From Robiginitomaculum sp. (GTDB taxonomy: Bacteria; Pseudomonadota; Alphaproteobacteria; Caulobacterales; Maricaulaceae), in the NCBI GenBank assembly GCA_021776525.1, contig JAJFFT010000002.1, positions 1 to 64,000 on the forward strand: a DNA stretch of 64,000 nt. Direction: 5' to 3'. The first letter of the stretch is position 1; every line of letters starts with the position of its first letter. Position numbers and translations under genes: made by a program. The notes under the pieces were generated by a model. That model did not search any database and was not told the origin of the DNA. It saw only the letters and a program-made list of their open reading frames with translations. Positions 8,798 to 16,997 of the stretch are shown in pieces.

Positions 8798-9550
8798 CTA
8801 ACGCAGCAAGCCATAATGTCGGGCCAGACGGTCCAGCGCCAGTTTTAGAACCACCTTGGCGGTGCGCCTGGGCCATTTTCTGGCCCGTTCCAGAGCTTCC
8901 AGACTGGTTTCGCGGATACACATCCCAAAGATAATATCATTCAGGCCAGGGCCAAGGGCATCCATGGCCTTCATCACCCGGTCCTTGGCGGCCAGGGCGC
9001 TATCGGCGGCATCAAGAACAGGGTTGCGCGGACCCGATGCTGTACCGCTACGCGCCGGGGCCTCCCAATTTGCGCACAGTTTTTGCGAAAGAGACGAGCG
9101 CGCGTAATCGGCTCGAAAACGCTCGCCAGCGGCATATTCAGCGGCGCTTAGAAACGGTGCATTATTGCTGCCTTTGTGTAGGCGCAGCCAGGCTAATGGT
9201 GACTCGGCCATATTTTTATCTGCTGAAAATATACGCCCGTCCGGATCAATCACGCTGACGCACTGCATGTCTCGGTGTTGCAGGGCAAAGGCCGCTTCGC
9301 GAACCGGGGCATCAAACCGTGCAAGCCATGTTTCTGATTGCGGATTGGCGTGCAATGACTGATCTGCCCAAACGTCTACCAAGCCAGAGCTGCATGCCCT
9401 TTTGGCCTCAGCGGCACTTAATCTGGCACAGACTTTACCGTCCAATTGTGCCGCATATGATCCGTCACCTTGTAGGGCTAAGGCACAATTTTGCTGCACC
9501 ATACGCCTGAGCACTCTGGCCAGTTTTTTGTCTGCCCGTGATACCGTCAT
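8798..9550 (-). CDS. DUF6456 domain protein
   Basis: 250 aa basic protein without a signal peptide or membrane segment. The C-terminal part (about 170-250, ending 'KVVLKLALDRLARHYGL') matches the DUF6456 domain of alphaproteobacterial HTH-type proteins. The N-terminal part carries many arginines and cysteines but no recognised enzyme motif. Its ATG overlaps the stop of the DnaA-like gene (ATGA, 9547-9550), so the two are translationally coupled. DNA binding or a replication/cell-cycle link is suggested only by that partner. Confidence 0.8.
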   Translation of the reverse strand: MTVSRADKKLARVLRRMVQQNCALALQGDGSYAAQLDGKVCARLSAAEAKRACSSGLVDVWADQSLHANPQSETWLARFDAPVREAAFALQHRDMQCVSVIDPDGRIFSADKNMAESPLAWLRLHKGSNNAPFLSAAEYAAGERFRADYARSSLSQKLCANWEAPARSGTASGPRNPVLDAADSALAAKDRVMKAMDALGPGLNDIIFGMCIRETSLEALERARKWPRRTAKVVLKLALDRLARHYGLLR

Positions 9551-9906
9551 GTTTGCGGTGCAGTCTGTGCTGTGGCCGGAGCCGGGGCAGCGCGCAAAAT
9601 ATTTTCCAGATCTTCGAGCCGGGCATCAAATTCGGGATCGTCGCGGCGGTCTTCAACCAAATGACAGGCATGGGACACCGTTGTGCGATCGCGTCCAAAG
9701 GCCATTGCCACGCGGCTGAGGCTTAATTCGAATGAAATATGTGCCAGATACATGGCCACCTGGCGACCAAAGGCAACGCGTGCATTGCGCCGGGTCAGCG
9801 CATCCATATCCTTTTCGGCAACGCCAAATGCATAGGCAACAAGTGTACGTGCCAGGCGGGCGCGGGCTTCGTCCTGCTGGCGTCGATGGTAATATTCTGG
9901 GCTCAT
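9547..9906 (-). CDS. Stand-alone DnaA domain IV-like DNA-binding protein
   Basis: 119 aa. Residues about 25-105 resemble the DNA-binding domain IV of DnaA. The signature 'GRDRTTVSHA' corresponds to the DnaA helix-turn-helix signature that reads DnaA boxes. There is no AAA+ ATPase domain, so it cannot act as the initiator itself but could bind DnaA-box-like sites. The ATG at 9906 has GGAGG 5 bases upstream; the GTG at 9921 lacks this. It is coupled by ATGA to the DUF6456 gene. The name 'chromosomal replication initiator DnaA' often attached to such genes would mislead. Confidence 0.85.
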   Translation of the reverse strand: MSPEYYHRRQQDEARARLARTLVAYAFGVAEKDMDALTRRNARVAFGRQVAMYLAHISFELSLSRVAMAFGRDRTTVSHACHLVEDRRDDPEFDARLEDLENILRAAPAPATAQTAPQT

Positions 9907-10034
9907 GAAATCCTCCAACACTATTCATACAAGGAGGCAGGGTAGTTGCTATTCCAAGTTGTAGGATTATGTTCCTATAATGCGGTGGTGTAAAGATCGC
10001 CAGAGACCGGAAAAGGTTAATGAATTAAGGTTTG

Positions 10035-10556
10035 TTAGTTGCGGGTACTGATCTTTAATTCCGGGGATAAGTCAGAAATAGGCGTAAAAACGTCATAGGC
10101 CAATATGGTACTGACGTCATTATTTTCGTCTATCAGGGGAAATTTAATCCAAAATTGGGCCAAGGCACTTTGTCTGTTGCTGTCTGCCCCGTGCCAGATC
10201 AGTGGTGTTACGCCGCACAAAGGGGTGCGGTCCTCGACAATTTTCTCGTGAACATTTAGCCAGGTGCTGCGCGCTGGACCAAAAGGCAGGTCATCAAGCA
10301 GGCACCCGGTAATCTCGGTATCAAAGATTGTCCGCAAGCCTGTGCCGGCCAGCCGAACCCGAAAAGCATGATGCTGGTTTTCGCGCATAACATCGGTCAG
10401 GGTAATGAAGGGCAATAATTGTATGATCTCGCGCGGGTGAACATCCTTGCGATGTGGCAACACGCCGGGACGGCATTTACTGCGCCAGTAGTCATAAAGA
10501 CACCGTTGTTCAGCATATGCCAGTTGGCGCTTAAAGTCGCCCGCGCGTTCACCCAT
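10035..10556 (-). CDS. PAS domain protein (PAS_5 type)
   Basis: 173 aa with a single PAS-like fold spanning about 25-165 and no output domain, typical of the alphaproteobacterial PAS_5 group ('RVRLAGTGLRTIFDTEITG' is characteristic). It may be a small sensor or an adaptor; ligand unknown. The ATG at 10556 is supported by GAGGGGG about 7 bases upstream, whereas the TTG at 10562 is too close to it. It stands alone on the minus strand with 129 bases to the DnaA-like gene. Confidence 0.8.
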   Translation of the reverse strand: MGERAGDFKRQLAYAEQRCLYDYWRSKCRPGVLPHRKDVHPREIIQLLPFITLTDVMRENQHHAFRVRLAGTGLRTIFDTEITGCLLDDLPFGPARSTWLNVHEKIVEDRTPLCGVTPLIWHGADSNRQSALAQFWIKFPLIDENNDVSTILAYDVFTPISDLSPELKISTRN

Positions 10557-10605
10557 TTTCAACCCCCTCGGTCTGCCGTGATGTCGGCCAATAGTGATTC
10601 GTTTG

Positions 10606-10621
10606 GTTAATATCCATTAAC
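10606..10621. promoter_or_regulatory. Perfect inverted repeat upstream of the PAS gene
   Basis: GTTAAT-ATCC-ATTAAC is a perfect 6-bp inverted repeat lying about 50 bases upstream of the PAS gene start. It is a plausible operator. It contains TTAA twice, but with 6 bases between them rather than the 7 of a CtrA box, so I do not call it a CtrA site. Confidence 0.4.
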
Positions 10622-10713
10622 TGATGGAATCTGCGCAAGAGTCCCTTGACTCTTTTTTTGCTTTGGGGAATCGCGAGTGGGGTGCCCGAATCGCTAAAGG
10701 TTAATAAAACCTA

Positions 10714-10748
10714 ATAAAAACAAAGCCCGACGTGATGCCGGGCTTTGT
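10714..10748 (-). terminator. Rho-independent terminator of the MucR gene
   Basis: Read on the minus strand, a 10-bp ACAAAGCCCG/CGGGCTTTGT stem with a 9-base loop is followed by a T-rich stretch. It lies 25 bases beyond the mucR stop codon. Confidence 0.85.
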
Positions 10749-10773
10749 GAAAATAAGTGTGAATAAACCTGGG

Positions 10774-11184
10774 TTACCGGCCTCTGCCACGACGCCCACG
10801 GCCCAATCCCATCTCTTTTGCAAGTTTTGAGCGTGCTTCGGCGTAATTTGGCGCAACCATAGGGTAGTCCGCAGCCAAGCCCCATTTAGCGCGATACTCA
10901 TCCGGGGAGATATCATATTTGGCCCGTAAATGCCGTTTCAGTGATTTATACTTTCCACCATCTTCCAGACAGATGATGTAATCTGGGGTAACAGAACGGC
11001 GCGGCGATACAGCGGGTTTTTGCGGCGGTTGCGGCGGTGCATTACCTTCGCTGTCAGCGGTGCTGAGCGCGGTATATACACTGCGAATAATGTCAGGCAG
11101 CTCGGTGGCCGCGACCGCATTGTTGCCGACATAAGCCGTAACAATATCAACGGCCATATCTGTGATTGCTGTTTTATCTGTCAT
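10774..11184 (-). CDS. mucR: MucR/Ros family transcriptional regulator
   Basis: 136 aa. The C-terminal domain has the MucR core 'KYKSLKRHLRAKYDISPDEY' and 'KWGLAADYPMVAPNYAE', then a basic tail of glycine and arginine. In the zinc finger the first ligand is a cysteine (CLED), but the second position is aspartate and the last histidine position is a tyrosine, so metal binding may be altered or absent, as in some MucR homologues. MucR proteins are global regulators of surface polysaccharide, motility and cell-cycle genes in alphaproteobacteria. The ATG at 11184 has GGGAAG upstream; the longer frame from 11247 has no such support. Confidence 0.88.
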   Translation of the reverse strand: MTDKTAITDMAVDIVTAYVGNNAVAATELPDIIRSVYTALSTADSEGNAPPQPPQKPAVSPRRSVTPDYIICLEDGGKYKSLKRHLRAKYDISPDEYRAKWGLAADYPMVAPNYAEARSKLAKEMGLGRGRRGRGR

Positions 11185-11364
11185 TTTTCTTCCCACAAAA
11201 CTAAACGTGTTTAATAAATACATTACACCAAATTTACACGTAATCAACTGCCAGATAGATTTATCGGGCAGAATAAACGTAAAAACGTCGAAGACTATTG
11301 AGTGAGCAGAACTAAAAAAACAACACTACTAAATAAGAGGGATATAACAGCAAGGGCAAAGCTC

Positions 11365-13089
11365 TTAACTGGCCATATATACACCTAATAGAGCCAAAGT
11401 GAGCAATGCGACGGCAGAACCAGCCAGTGCACCGGTGGGAATGACACGGCTGAACGAGCCTTCGGGGCTGAAGGCTTCGGACATCATTGATGACAGCCGC
11501 GAAAGCGTGTGCAGCAAGCCGCGTTTTGAATGCGCCCACAGTCGCGCGATGATGGCATAGGTCCACTGGGCAAGGGCTTTGCCCGGTTTGCGCCAGAACC
11601 AGTCGACGTCCAAAATGGTCATTCGCTTCTCTGATGGGTACCAGCCAATACGCATCAGCAGGGCAAACGCGAATATAGCTGCAAGCAAGAGTTGCATCTG
11701 TCCGACTATATGGCCCAGCGTATAGGGCTCATAATCATTGGCGTATGGCAGTAACGCGTAAAGCCAGCGGTGATTAACCCCGATGAAGACACTCAGAAAC
11801 GCGGCAATACCCATGGCCAACAACATATTCCACGGGGCTTCTTTGACCCGGCGGCCGCTATCATGAGCAAAGAACGAGAAGTACGGAATTTTAATGCCTG
11901 CGTGTTCCAGAACACCGGCGCTGGCAAAGACCAGAATCAACCAGATGATCCAATGGCCTTCATCGGCCACCGCCGCCAAAATCAACGCCTTGGTGACAAA
12001 TGCCGACATCAGCGGGAAGGCCGAAATTGAGCCTGCACCAATGAGGCAGAAGAAAGCCGTGATCGGCATAGAGCGGAACAAACCGCCCAGCTCGGATGCC
12101 TTGGTGGTGCCGGTGCGATAGAGCACAGCCCCCATGGACATGAACAACAGGCCCTTGAACAACACGTCAGCAAAGGCGTGAGCCGCAGCACCATTGATGC
12201 CCAACGACGTCCCAATGCCGATCCCGACGACCATAAAGCCCAATTGGTTGTTGATGGAAAACGACAAGACCCGGCGCAGGTCATTTTCAATAACCGCAAA
12301 AAACACCGGGAACAGCGCCATGATCGCGCCAATATAGATCAGAATTTCGGTTCCGGCATAACCACGCGCCAGCGCGTAAATCGCCATTTTGGTGGTAAAC
12401 GCCGACAGTACCACAGCCCCGGTAATGGTTGCTTTGGGATAAGCATCTTGCAGCCAACTGTGCAGTAGCGGAAACGCGGCCTTAATACCAAAGCCAATAA
12501 AGATCAGCCAGCCGGCCAAGCCGGCCTCAAGACCAATATGGTCAAAGGCCCATGACCCGGTCTGGGCGTGCAGCAACACCGCACCGGCCAATAACAAAAC
12601 ACCAGAGCCGATATGCATAACCAGATAGCGCAAACCGGCATTGCGGGCCGCGGCAGTACCGGTTCTCCAGATCAGAAAGACCGATGTAAATGCGGTCATC
12701 TCCCAGAAAATAAACAAAGTTATGAGGTCGCCGGCAAACACCGCCGCCATGGCTGCGCCGCCATAAAGAACGCTCATTGTATCTTGCAAACGATCCCGAT
12801 CGTGCAAGGCAAAAAGTGCGTTCAAAAACGCTGCAATGATGAAAATAAGTCCCCAGATACGACTTAATCCGTCAAAGCGAAATGTGGTTAAACTCATCCC
12901 CAGTGTATCAAGCGTCAGTGGTGCATAATCACCAAAGGCGCTCATTTTGAGCCAGAAAAACAATGCCACAAAAGGCGAGATTAACATGACCGCCTTGCGC
13001 GCATAATGCCAGGGCAAGGCGGCAATGATCAGGCCCGCAACAAGTATGGCCATGGCCGGGTTCATGGGGGCGCTCAATAACTCAGTCAT
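11365..13089 (-). CDS. MrpD-like proton-translocating membrane subunit (third copy)
   Basis: 574 aa polytopic protein with about 14 membrane helices, of the NuoL/M/N-MrpA/D antiporter-like family (Proton_antipo_M core at about 100-390, 'HSWLQDAYPKATITGAV'). It is the last gene of the Mrp operon and overlaps the preceding small gene by 8 bases. It is longer than the other two MrpD-like subunits and has an extended C-terminal tail with one extra helix, so it may take the place of the missing N-terminal part of MrpA. Cation specificity cannot be read from the sequence. Confidence 0.88.
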   Translation of the reverse strand: MTELLSAPMNPAMAILVAGLIIAALPWHYARKAVMLISPFVALFFWLKMSAFGDYAPLTLDTLGMSLTTFRFDGLSRIWGLIFIIAAFLNALFALHDRDRLQDTMSVLYGGAAMAAVFAGDLITLFIFWEMTAFTSVFLIWRTGTAAARNAGLRYLVMHIGSGVLLLAGAVLLHAQTGSWAFDHIGLEAGLAGWLIFIGFGIKAAFPLLHSWLQDAYPKATITGAVVLSAFTTKMAIYALARGYAGTEILIYIGAIMALFPVFFAVIENDLRRVLSFSINNQLGFMVVGIGIGTSLGINGAAAHAFADVLFKGLLFMSMGAVLYRTGTTKASELGGLFRSMPITAFFCLIGAGSISAFPLMSAFVTKALILAAVADEGHWIIWLILVFASAGVLEHAGIKIPYFSFFAHDSGRRVKEAPWNMLLAMGIAAFLSVFIGVNHRWLYALLPYANDYEPYTLGHIVGQMQLLLAAIFAFALLMRIGWYPSEKRMTILDVDWFWRKPGKALAQWTYAIIARLWAHSKRGLLHTLSRLSSMMSEAFSPEGSFSRVIPTGALAGSAVALLTLALLGVYMAS

Positions 13090-13453
13090 CCTCGGTGCTC
13101 TCCGGGTAATAGTCTTCGGATCGTCCGGTGAGGCGACGTAACGGCCAGCCCATCAGCACGACAAAGGCAAACGCCGCAAAACCAAAGAACGCAAAAAATC
13201 CTGGTGTGGTTTCGAAATCAAAATGCCCGTGGCGGTGGATTAAAAAGTCAGCACCAATGCTGAGCACCATGGCGATGCCCACCAGATAGATAAAACCTTT
13301 GCGGACTTTGTCGCTGACCAGCCATAAAAATGGTCGTGCCACGGGGTGAATGTCTTCATCGTGGGCCGGTTTACGCGGTGGGGCCTTTTTGGCAGGCGTC
13401 TTTCTGGCTGAAGACTTTGCCGAAGATTTGGAAGGTGTTTTGGCGGCACTCAT
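13082..13453 (-). CDS. Small two-helix membrane protein of the Mrp operon
   Basis: 123 aa. A lysine/alanine/serine-rich N-terminal tail (about 1-35) is followed by two membrane helices (about 53-70 and 83-105) and an acidic C-terminus ending 'STEDD'. I do not recognise a named family. It overlaps the mrpD-like gene before it by ATGA and the one after it by 8 bases, so it is embedded in the operon and probably an accessory subunit. Confidence 0.75.
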   Translation of the reverse strand: MSAAKTPSKSSAKSSARKTPAKKAPPRKPAHDEDIHPVARPFLWLVSDKVRKGFIYLVGIAMVLSIGADFLIHRHGHFDFETTPGFFAFFGFAAFAFVVLMGWPLRRLTGRSEDYYPESTEDD

Positions 13454-14925
13454 GGCGTTCCTCCGCTTTCAAAAACCGGGCGTAAAAAGTCAAGAATAGG
13501 ACCGATGGCGAAAAACAAGACAATGGTGCCAATTGCTGTGATCAGCGGTGGCAGAACCGTCAGGCGCGGCGCCGTTGGCGGGTTTGCTGGCTTGCTGGGC
13601 GGTTTCCCAAAAAAAGCGTTGATCGGAATGGGCAGTAAATAGACAACATTCAGCAAGGATGAAATCACCAGTGCGCCGATGAACACGCGATTGATGGGGT
13701 CGGTTGAACCCATCATCAGCATCAGTTTGGGCCAGGCCCCGGCCAGCGGTGGCAGACCAATGATCGACAAAGAGGCGACCAGAAACGCACCGAACACCCA
13801 GGGCATGGACTTGCCCAGGCCCTTCATGCCGCTGACGTCGGTGATGTGGCGGGCGGTATAAATGGCCCCGGCACACATAAACAGGGTGATTTTGCCCCAG
13901 GCGTGCATAATGATGTGCACCGCCGCGCCCAACGCCGCCAATGGTGTGGCAATCATTGCCCCAAGGGTGATGTAGGAGAGCTGGCTGATGGTTGAATAGG
14001 CCAGCCGTTCCTTGAGGTTATCCTTGGACAAAGCGATCAGGGACGCCAGAACAATAGATATTGCGGCAATCCAGGCCAGCCAGTGTGCGGCCGGTATTGT
14101 GCGCATGAAATCCAGACCAAAAATATAGACCGACATTTTCAACATGGTGAAAACCCCGGCTTTAACCACCGCAACAGCGTGCAAAAATGCACTGACCGGG
14201 GTGGGGGCAACCATGGCATTGGGCAACCAGTTCTGCACCGGCATAATGGCGGCTTTGCCAATGCCGAACACATAAAGGATTAGCAAAATACTGGCCAGTC
14301 CGGTGGTGACGTTCCCGGCCAACAAGCCACCGGGAATGAAATCCGTTGACCCGGCCAACACTTGGGTGGCGATCACGGCGGGCAAAAACAGGCCGATGGA
14401 CGTGCCCATCAAAATAGTCAGATAAATGCGGCCGCCGCGCCGCGCTTTTTCATCGCCATTGTGGGTCACCAGCGGATAAGTGGAAAGTGTCAGGGCTTCG
14501 TAAAATACAAACAGCGTAAACATATTGCCCGATGCCGCAACGCCCATGGCGGCGGCAATGGCGATTGTGAAGCTGAGATAAAAACGGGTCTGGTTCTTGG
14601 CTTTATTGCCGCGCATATAGCCGATGGAATAGACCGAGTTGATCAGCCAAAGCGCGCTGGCCAGTGCCGCAAAAACCGCACCCAGAGGCTCCAGTGAAAA
14701 ATTCAGCGACATACCGCCGGCCACGTGCATCAAGGTCAGTGTGGGGCGCGCGCCGCCATCCACGGCCATCACAAGGGCGGTGACATTGGCCAGCAATAAA
14801 ACACCGCTGAGCAAGGTTGCCGCTTCGCGTAAATTGGCCCAGCGCGACAAGGCCAGAACGCCCAAAGATCCGCCAAACGGAATAGCCAATAACAGGATTA
14901 AACCCAGTTCCGGTGTCCAGCTCAT
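13450..14925 (-). CDS. mrpD: MrpD-like antiporter subunit (second copy)
   Basis: 491 aa with about 14 membrane helices. The Proton_antipo_M domain covers about 125-410; the conserved lysine of helix 7 is in 'GIGKAAIMPVQNWLPNAM'. It carries protons and possibly cations in the Mrp complex. A GGAGG site lies 7 bases before the ATG, inside the end of the upstream gene, which it overlaps by ATGA. Homology extends to complex I subunits, but there are no other nuo genes here. Confidence 0.93.
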   Translation of the reverse strand: MSWTPELGLILLLAIPFGGSLGVLALSRWANLREAATLLSGVLLLANVTALVMAVDGGARPTLTLMHVAGGMSLNFSLEPLGAVFAALASALWLINSVYSIGYMRGNKAKNQTRFYLSFTIAIAAAMGVAASGNMFTLFVFYEALTLSTYPLVTHNGDEKARRGGRIYLTILMGTSIGLFLPAVIATQVLAGSTDFIPGGLLAGNVTTGLASILLILYVFGIGKAAIMPVQNWLPNAMVAPTPVSAFLHAVAVVKAGVFTMLKMSVYIFGLDFMRTIPAAHWLAWIAAISIVLASLIALSKDNLKERLAYSTISQLSYITLGAMIATPLAALGAAVHIIMHAWGKITLFMCAGAIYTARHITDVSGMKGLGKSMPWVFGAFLVASLSIIGLPPLAGAWPKLMLMMGSTDPINRVFIGALVISSLLNVVYLLPIPINAFFGKPPSKPANPPTAPRLTVLPPLITAIGTIVLFFAIGPILDFLRPVFESGGTP

Positions 14926-16472
14926 AACGCGCCTCCACCCAGCAGCGCCGTGGCGGCGGCATCAGCCAGCCCCTTGGGCAGGCTGGCATCAAAGAAGAAC
15001 CAGATATTGGCCAGCGCCAGGATGAGCAGCGGGACAAGCGCCAATAAAGGAACATTACCGGTCTTGGCTTTCTTTGTCCGGCCTTTGGCTTTGGGTGCTT
15101 CGCGCAGATACATCATTTCCAACATGCGCCCGACATAAAAAATAGCCAGCACAGAGGACGCCAAAATGGCGGCGGCGGCCCACCACCAGCCGCGTTCCAG
15201 AGCAGCGGTGATCAGATAAAACTTGCTGACAAAGCCGGCGGTCAACGGCACGCCGATGAGGCTAAGGCCGGATATTGTAAAGGCCGCAGCGGTTAATGGC
15301 ATGGTTTTGCCAAGGCCGCGCAGGTCCTGAACCTGGCGAATGCCATATTGCAGGCCAAAAATGCCGACGCCCATAAACAGGGCACCTTTCATCAGCGCGT
15401 GGTTGAACAGGTGCAACAGGCTTGCCGATACACCGGCCGCGGTTCCCATGGACAGGCCAAGCAGCATATAGCCAAGCTGGGCCACCGATGAATATGCCAG
15501 CAGCTTGCGTAAATCGGCCTGATGCAAAGCCTGCACAGAACAGATTATCATGGCGGCGATGGCCATCGGTGCCAGAACAATTTCCAACAGCGCACCGGAA
15601 AATGGCGAACCGGGATCGAACACACCCAGAATAAAGCGCACCATGGCGTAAAATGCTACTTTGGTCGCTGTGGACGCCAAAAACGTACCAACAATGGTTG
15701 GCGAATAAGCATAGGCGCTTGGCAACCATGTATGCAGCGGGAACATGGCGGTTTTCAGGCCCAGCCCGATGACGATAAACGCAAAGGCCGCACGGACCAC
15801 ACGATCTTCACTGTGGGTGTGTAAATGCGCCGTAATATCGGCCATGTTGAGTGTACCGGTGGCCATATAAAGAAGGCCAAGGCCGATCACAAAAAATGTT
15901 GCGCCAATGGTGCCCAGGATCAGATAGTTGAAACTGGCGGTCAGGGCGCGCCGGTCTGTTGTGCCGCCCATCGCGACCAGAACATAGGTGGAGATAGACG
16001 AGATTTCCAAAAACACGAAAACGTTAAAGGCGTCACCGGTAATGGTCACGCCCATCAAACCGGTCAGGCAGAGCATAAAGGCGGCAAAAAACGGGGCTTG
16101 ATCCTTGGGGGCAATCTCGCGCAGGACGCTGGGCAGGCCATTGACCAGAGACAAGACGCCCATGCCGGCCACAAGAAGCAGGATCAGAACATTAAGCGCA
16201 TCAATGTTATAGGTGATGCCCAAAGGCGGTGCCCAATCGCCAAAGGCGTAAACCACACTGCCATGGTCCAGCACCTGGCCATATAGAACCAGTGACAGGG
16301 CAAAGGTGATCACGCTGATGACCAAAGCCCAGGCCCAAGCCAGACGACCGCGCGACAAGATGAGCGCGATAGGGCCGCTGAGCAGGGGGGTAACGACAAT
16401 CAGCGATGCAGCATGCATAACAACCCATGCAGGCAGCAAAGCGGTAAGGTTGGAAACGATCAGCGCGTTCAT
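14922..16472 (-). CDS. mrpD: MrpD-like antiporter subunit (first copy)
   Basis: 516 aa polytopic membrane protein of the MrpD/NuoM/NuoN family, with 'GLGLKTAMFPLHTWLPSAY' as the diagnostic motif and about 14 helices. The C-terminus has a basic cytoplasmic loop ('KAKGRTKKAKTG') between late helices. It overlaps mrpC upstream and the second mrpD downstream by 4 bases each, so synthesis of the subunits is coupled. By order after mrpC, this is the canonical MrpD of the complex. Confidence 0.93.
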   Translation of the reverse strand: MNALIVSNLTALLPAWVVMHAASLIVVTPLLSGPIALILSRGRLAWAWALVISVITFALSLVLYGQVLDHGSVVYAFGDWAPPLGITYNIDALNVLILLLVAGMGVLSLVNGLPSVLREIAPKDQAPFFAAFMLCLTGLMGVTITGDAFNVFVFLEISSISTYVLVAMGGTTDRRALTASFNYLILGTIGATFFVIGLGLLYMATGTLNMADITAHLHTHSEDRVVRAAFAFIVIGLGLKTAMFPLHTWLPSAYAYSPTIVGTFLASTATKVAFYAMVRFILGVFDPGSPFSGALLEIVLAPMAIAAMIICSVQALHQADLRKLLAYSSVAQLGYMLLGLSMGTAAGVSASLLHLFNHALMKGALFMGVGIFGLQYGIRQVQDLRGLGKTMPLTAAAFTISGLSLIGVPLTAGFVSKFYLITAALERGWWWAAAAILASSVLAIFYVGRMLEMMYLREAPKAKGRTKKAKTGNVPLLALVPLLILALANIWFFFDASLPKGLADAAATALLGGGAL

Positions 16473-16996
16473 GAAAGGGCGCCTTTCGCGGTTTTATAAT
16501 CAGCTTCCTGCAACTCATCCTCTTCGATACTGTCATAGGCTTCACGGATACGCACCACCAGCGATAAGCCAACCGCCAATGTTGCCACGCCGACCACAAT
16601 TGCGGTCAGGATCAGCACATGGGGCAGTGGATTGGAGTAAAGCACGCCGCCGACTATGGCTTCATCCAAGGTTTTGGCGATTTCGATGCCCGCATGGGCT
16701 GTGGTTTGGGCATGCTCTGCGGTGGCCGGGGCATGGGTGGCCGCAGCCGTGGTGGCATGTTCACTGGGGCTGGCTTCGTGCACACCCTCCAGAATGGGTG
16801 GTTGCCCGCCCGAAACCTTGCCCATGGTAATGTAAAGCTGAAAGACCGCGGTTTGGAAAACCCCAAGGCCAACCAGTTTTTTCACCAAATTTCCGGTGGA
16901 AATGACAATATATAAGCCCGTCATCATCAGGGTGATGACAACAATATAGTTGAAGTGGCTGGTGAGAAATTCCCAAAAAACAACAGTGGAATGCAT
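16469..16996 (-). CDS. mrpC: Mrp antiporter subunit C with a histidine-rich insertion
   Basis: 175 aa, NuoK-like, with three membrane helices (about 14-32, 40-62 and 123-147). Between helices two and three lies an alanine/threonine/histidine-rich insert (about 78-110, six histidines) not expected in MrpC. 'NPLPHVLILTAIVVGVAT' is the family signature. The start at 16996 places the ATG directly after the stop of the upstream gene, with AAGGA 9 bases before it; the frame also extends to an ATG at 17044, but that adds an unrelated N-terminus. Confidence 0.9.
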   Translation of the reverse strand: MHSTVVFWEFLTSHFNYIVVITLMMTGLYIVISTGNLVKKLVGLGVFQTAVFQLYITMGKVSGGQPPILEGVHEASPSEHATTAAATHAPATAEHAQTTAHAGIEIAKTLDEAIVGGVLYSNPLPHVLILTAIVVGVATLAVGLSLVVRIREAYDSIEEDELQEADYKTAKGALS

Positions 16997-16997
16997 G

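Noticed and set aside
10606-10621. CtrA box upstream of the PAS gene
   Set aside because: TTAA motifs are separated by 6 bases, not 7; kept only as a generic inverted repeat.
15825-16286. 153-codon plus-strand frame inside the MrpD gene
   Set aside because: Glutamine/histidine/lysine-rich shadow of a membrane-protein gene on the other strand; no ribosome site or homology.
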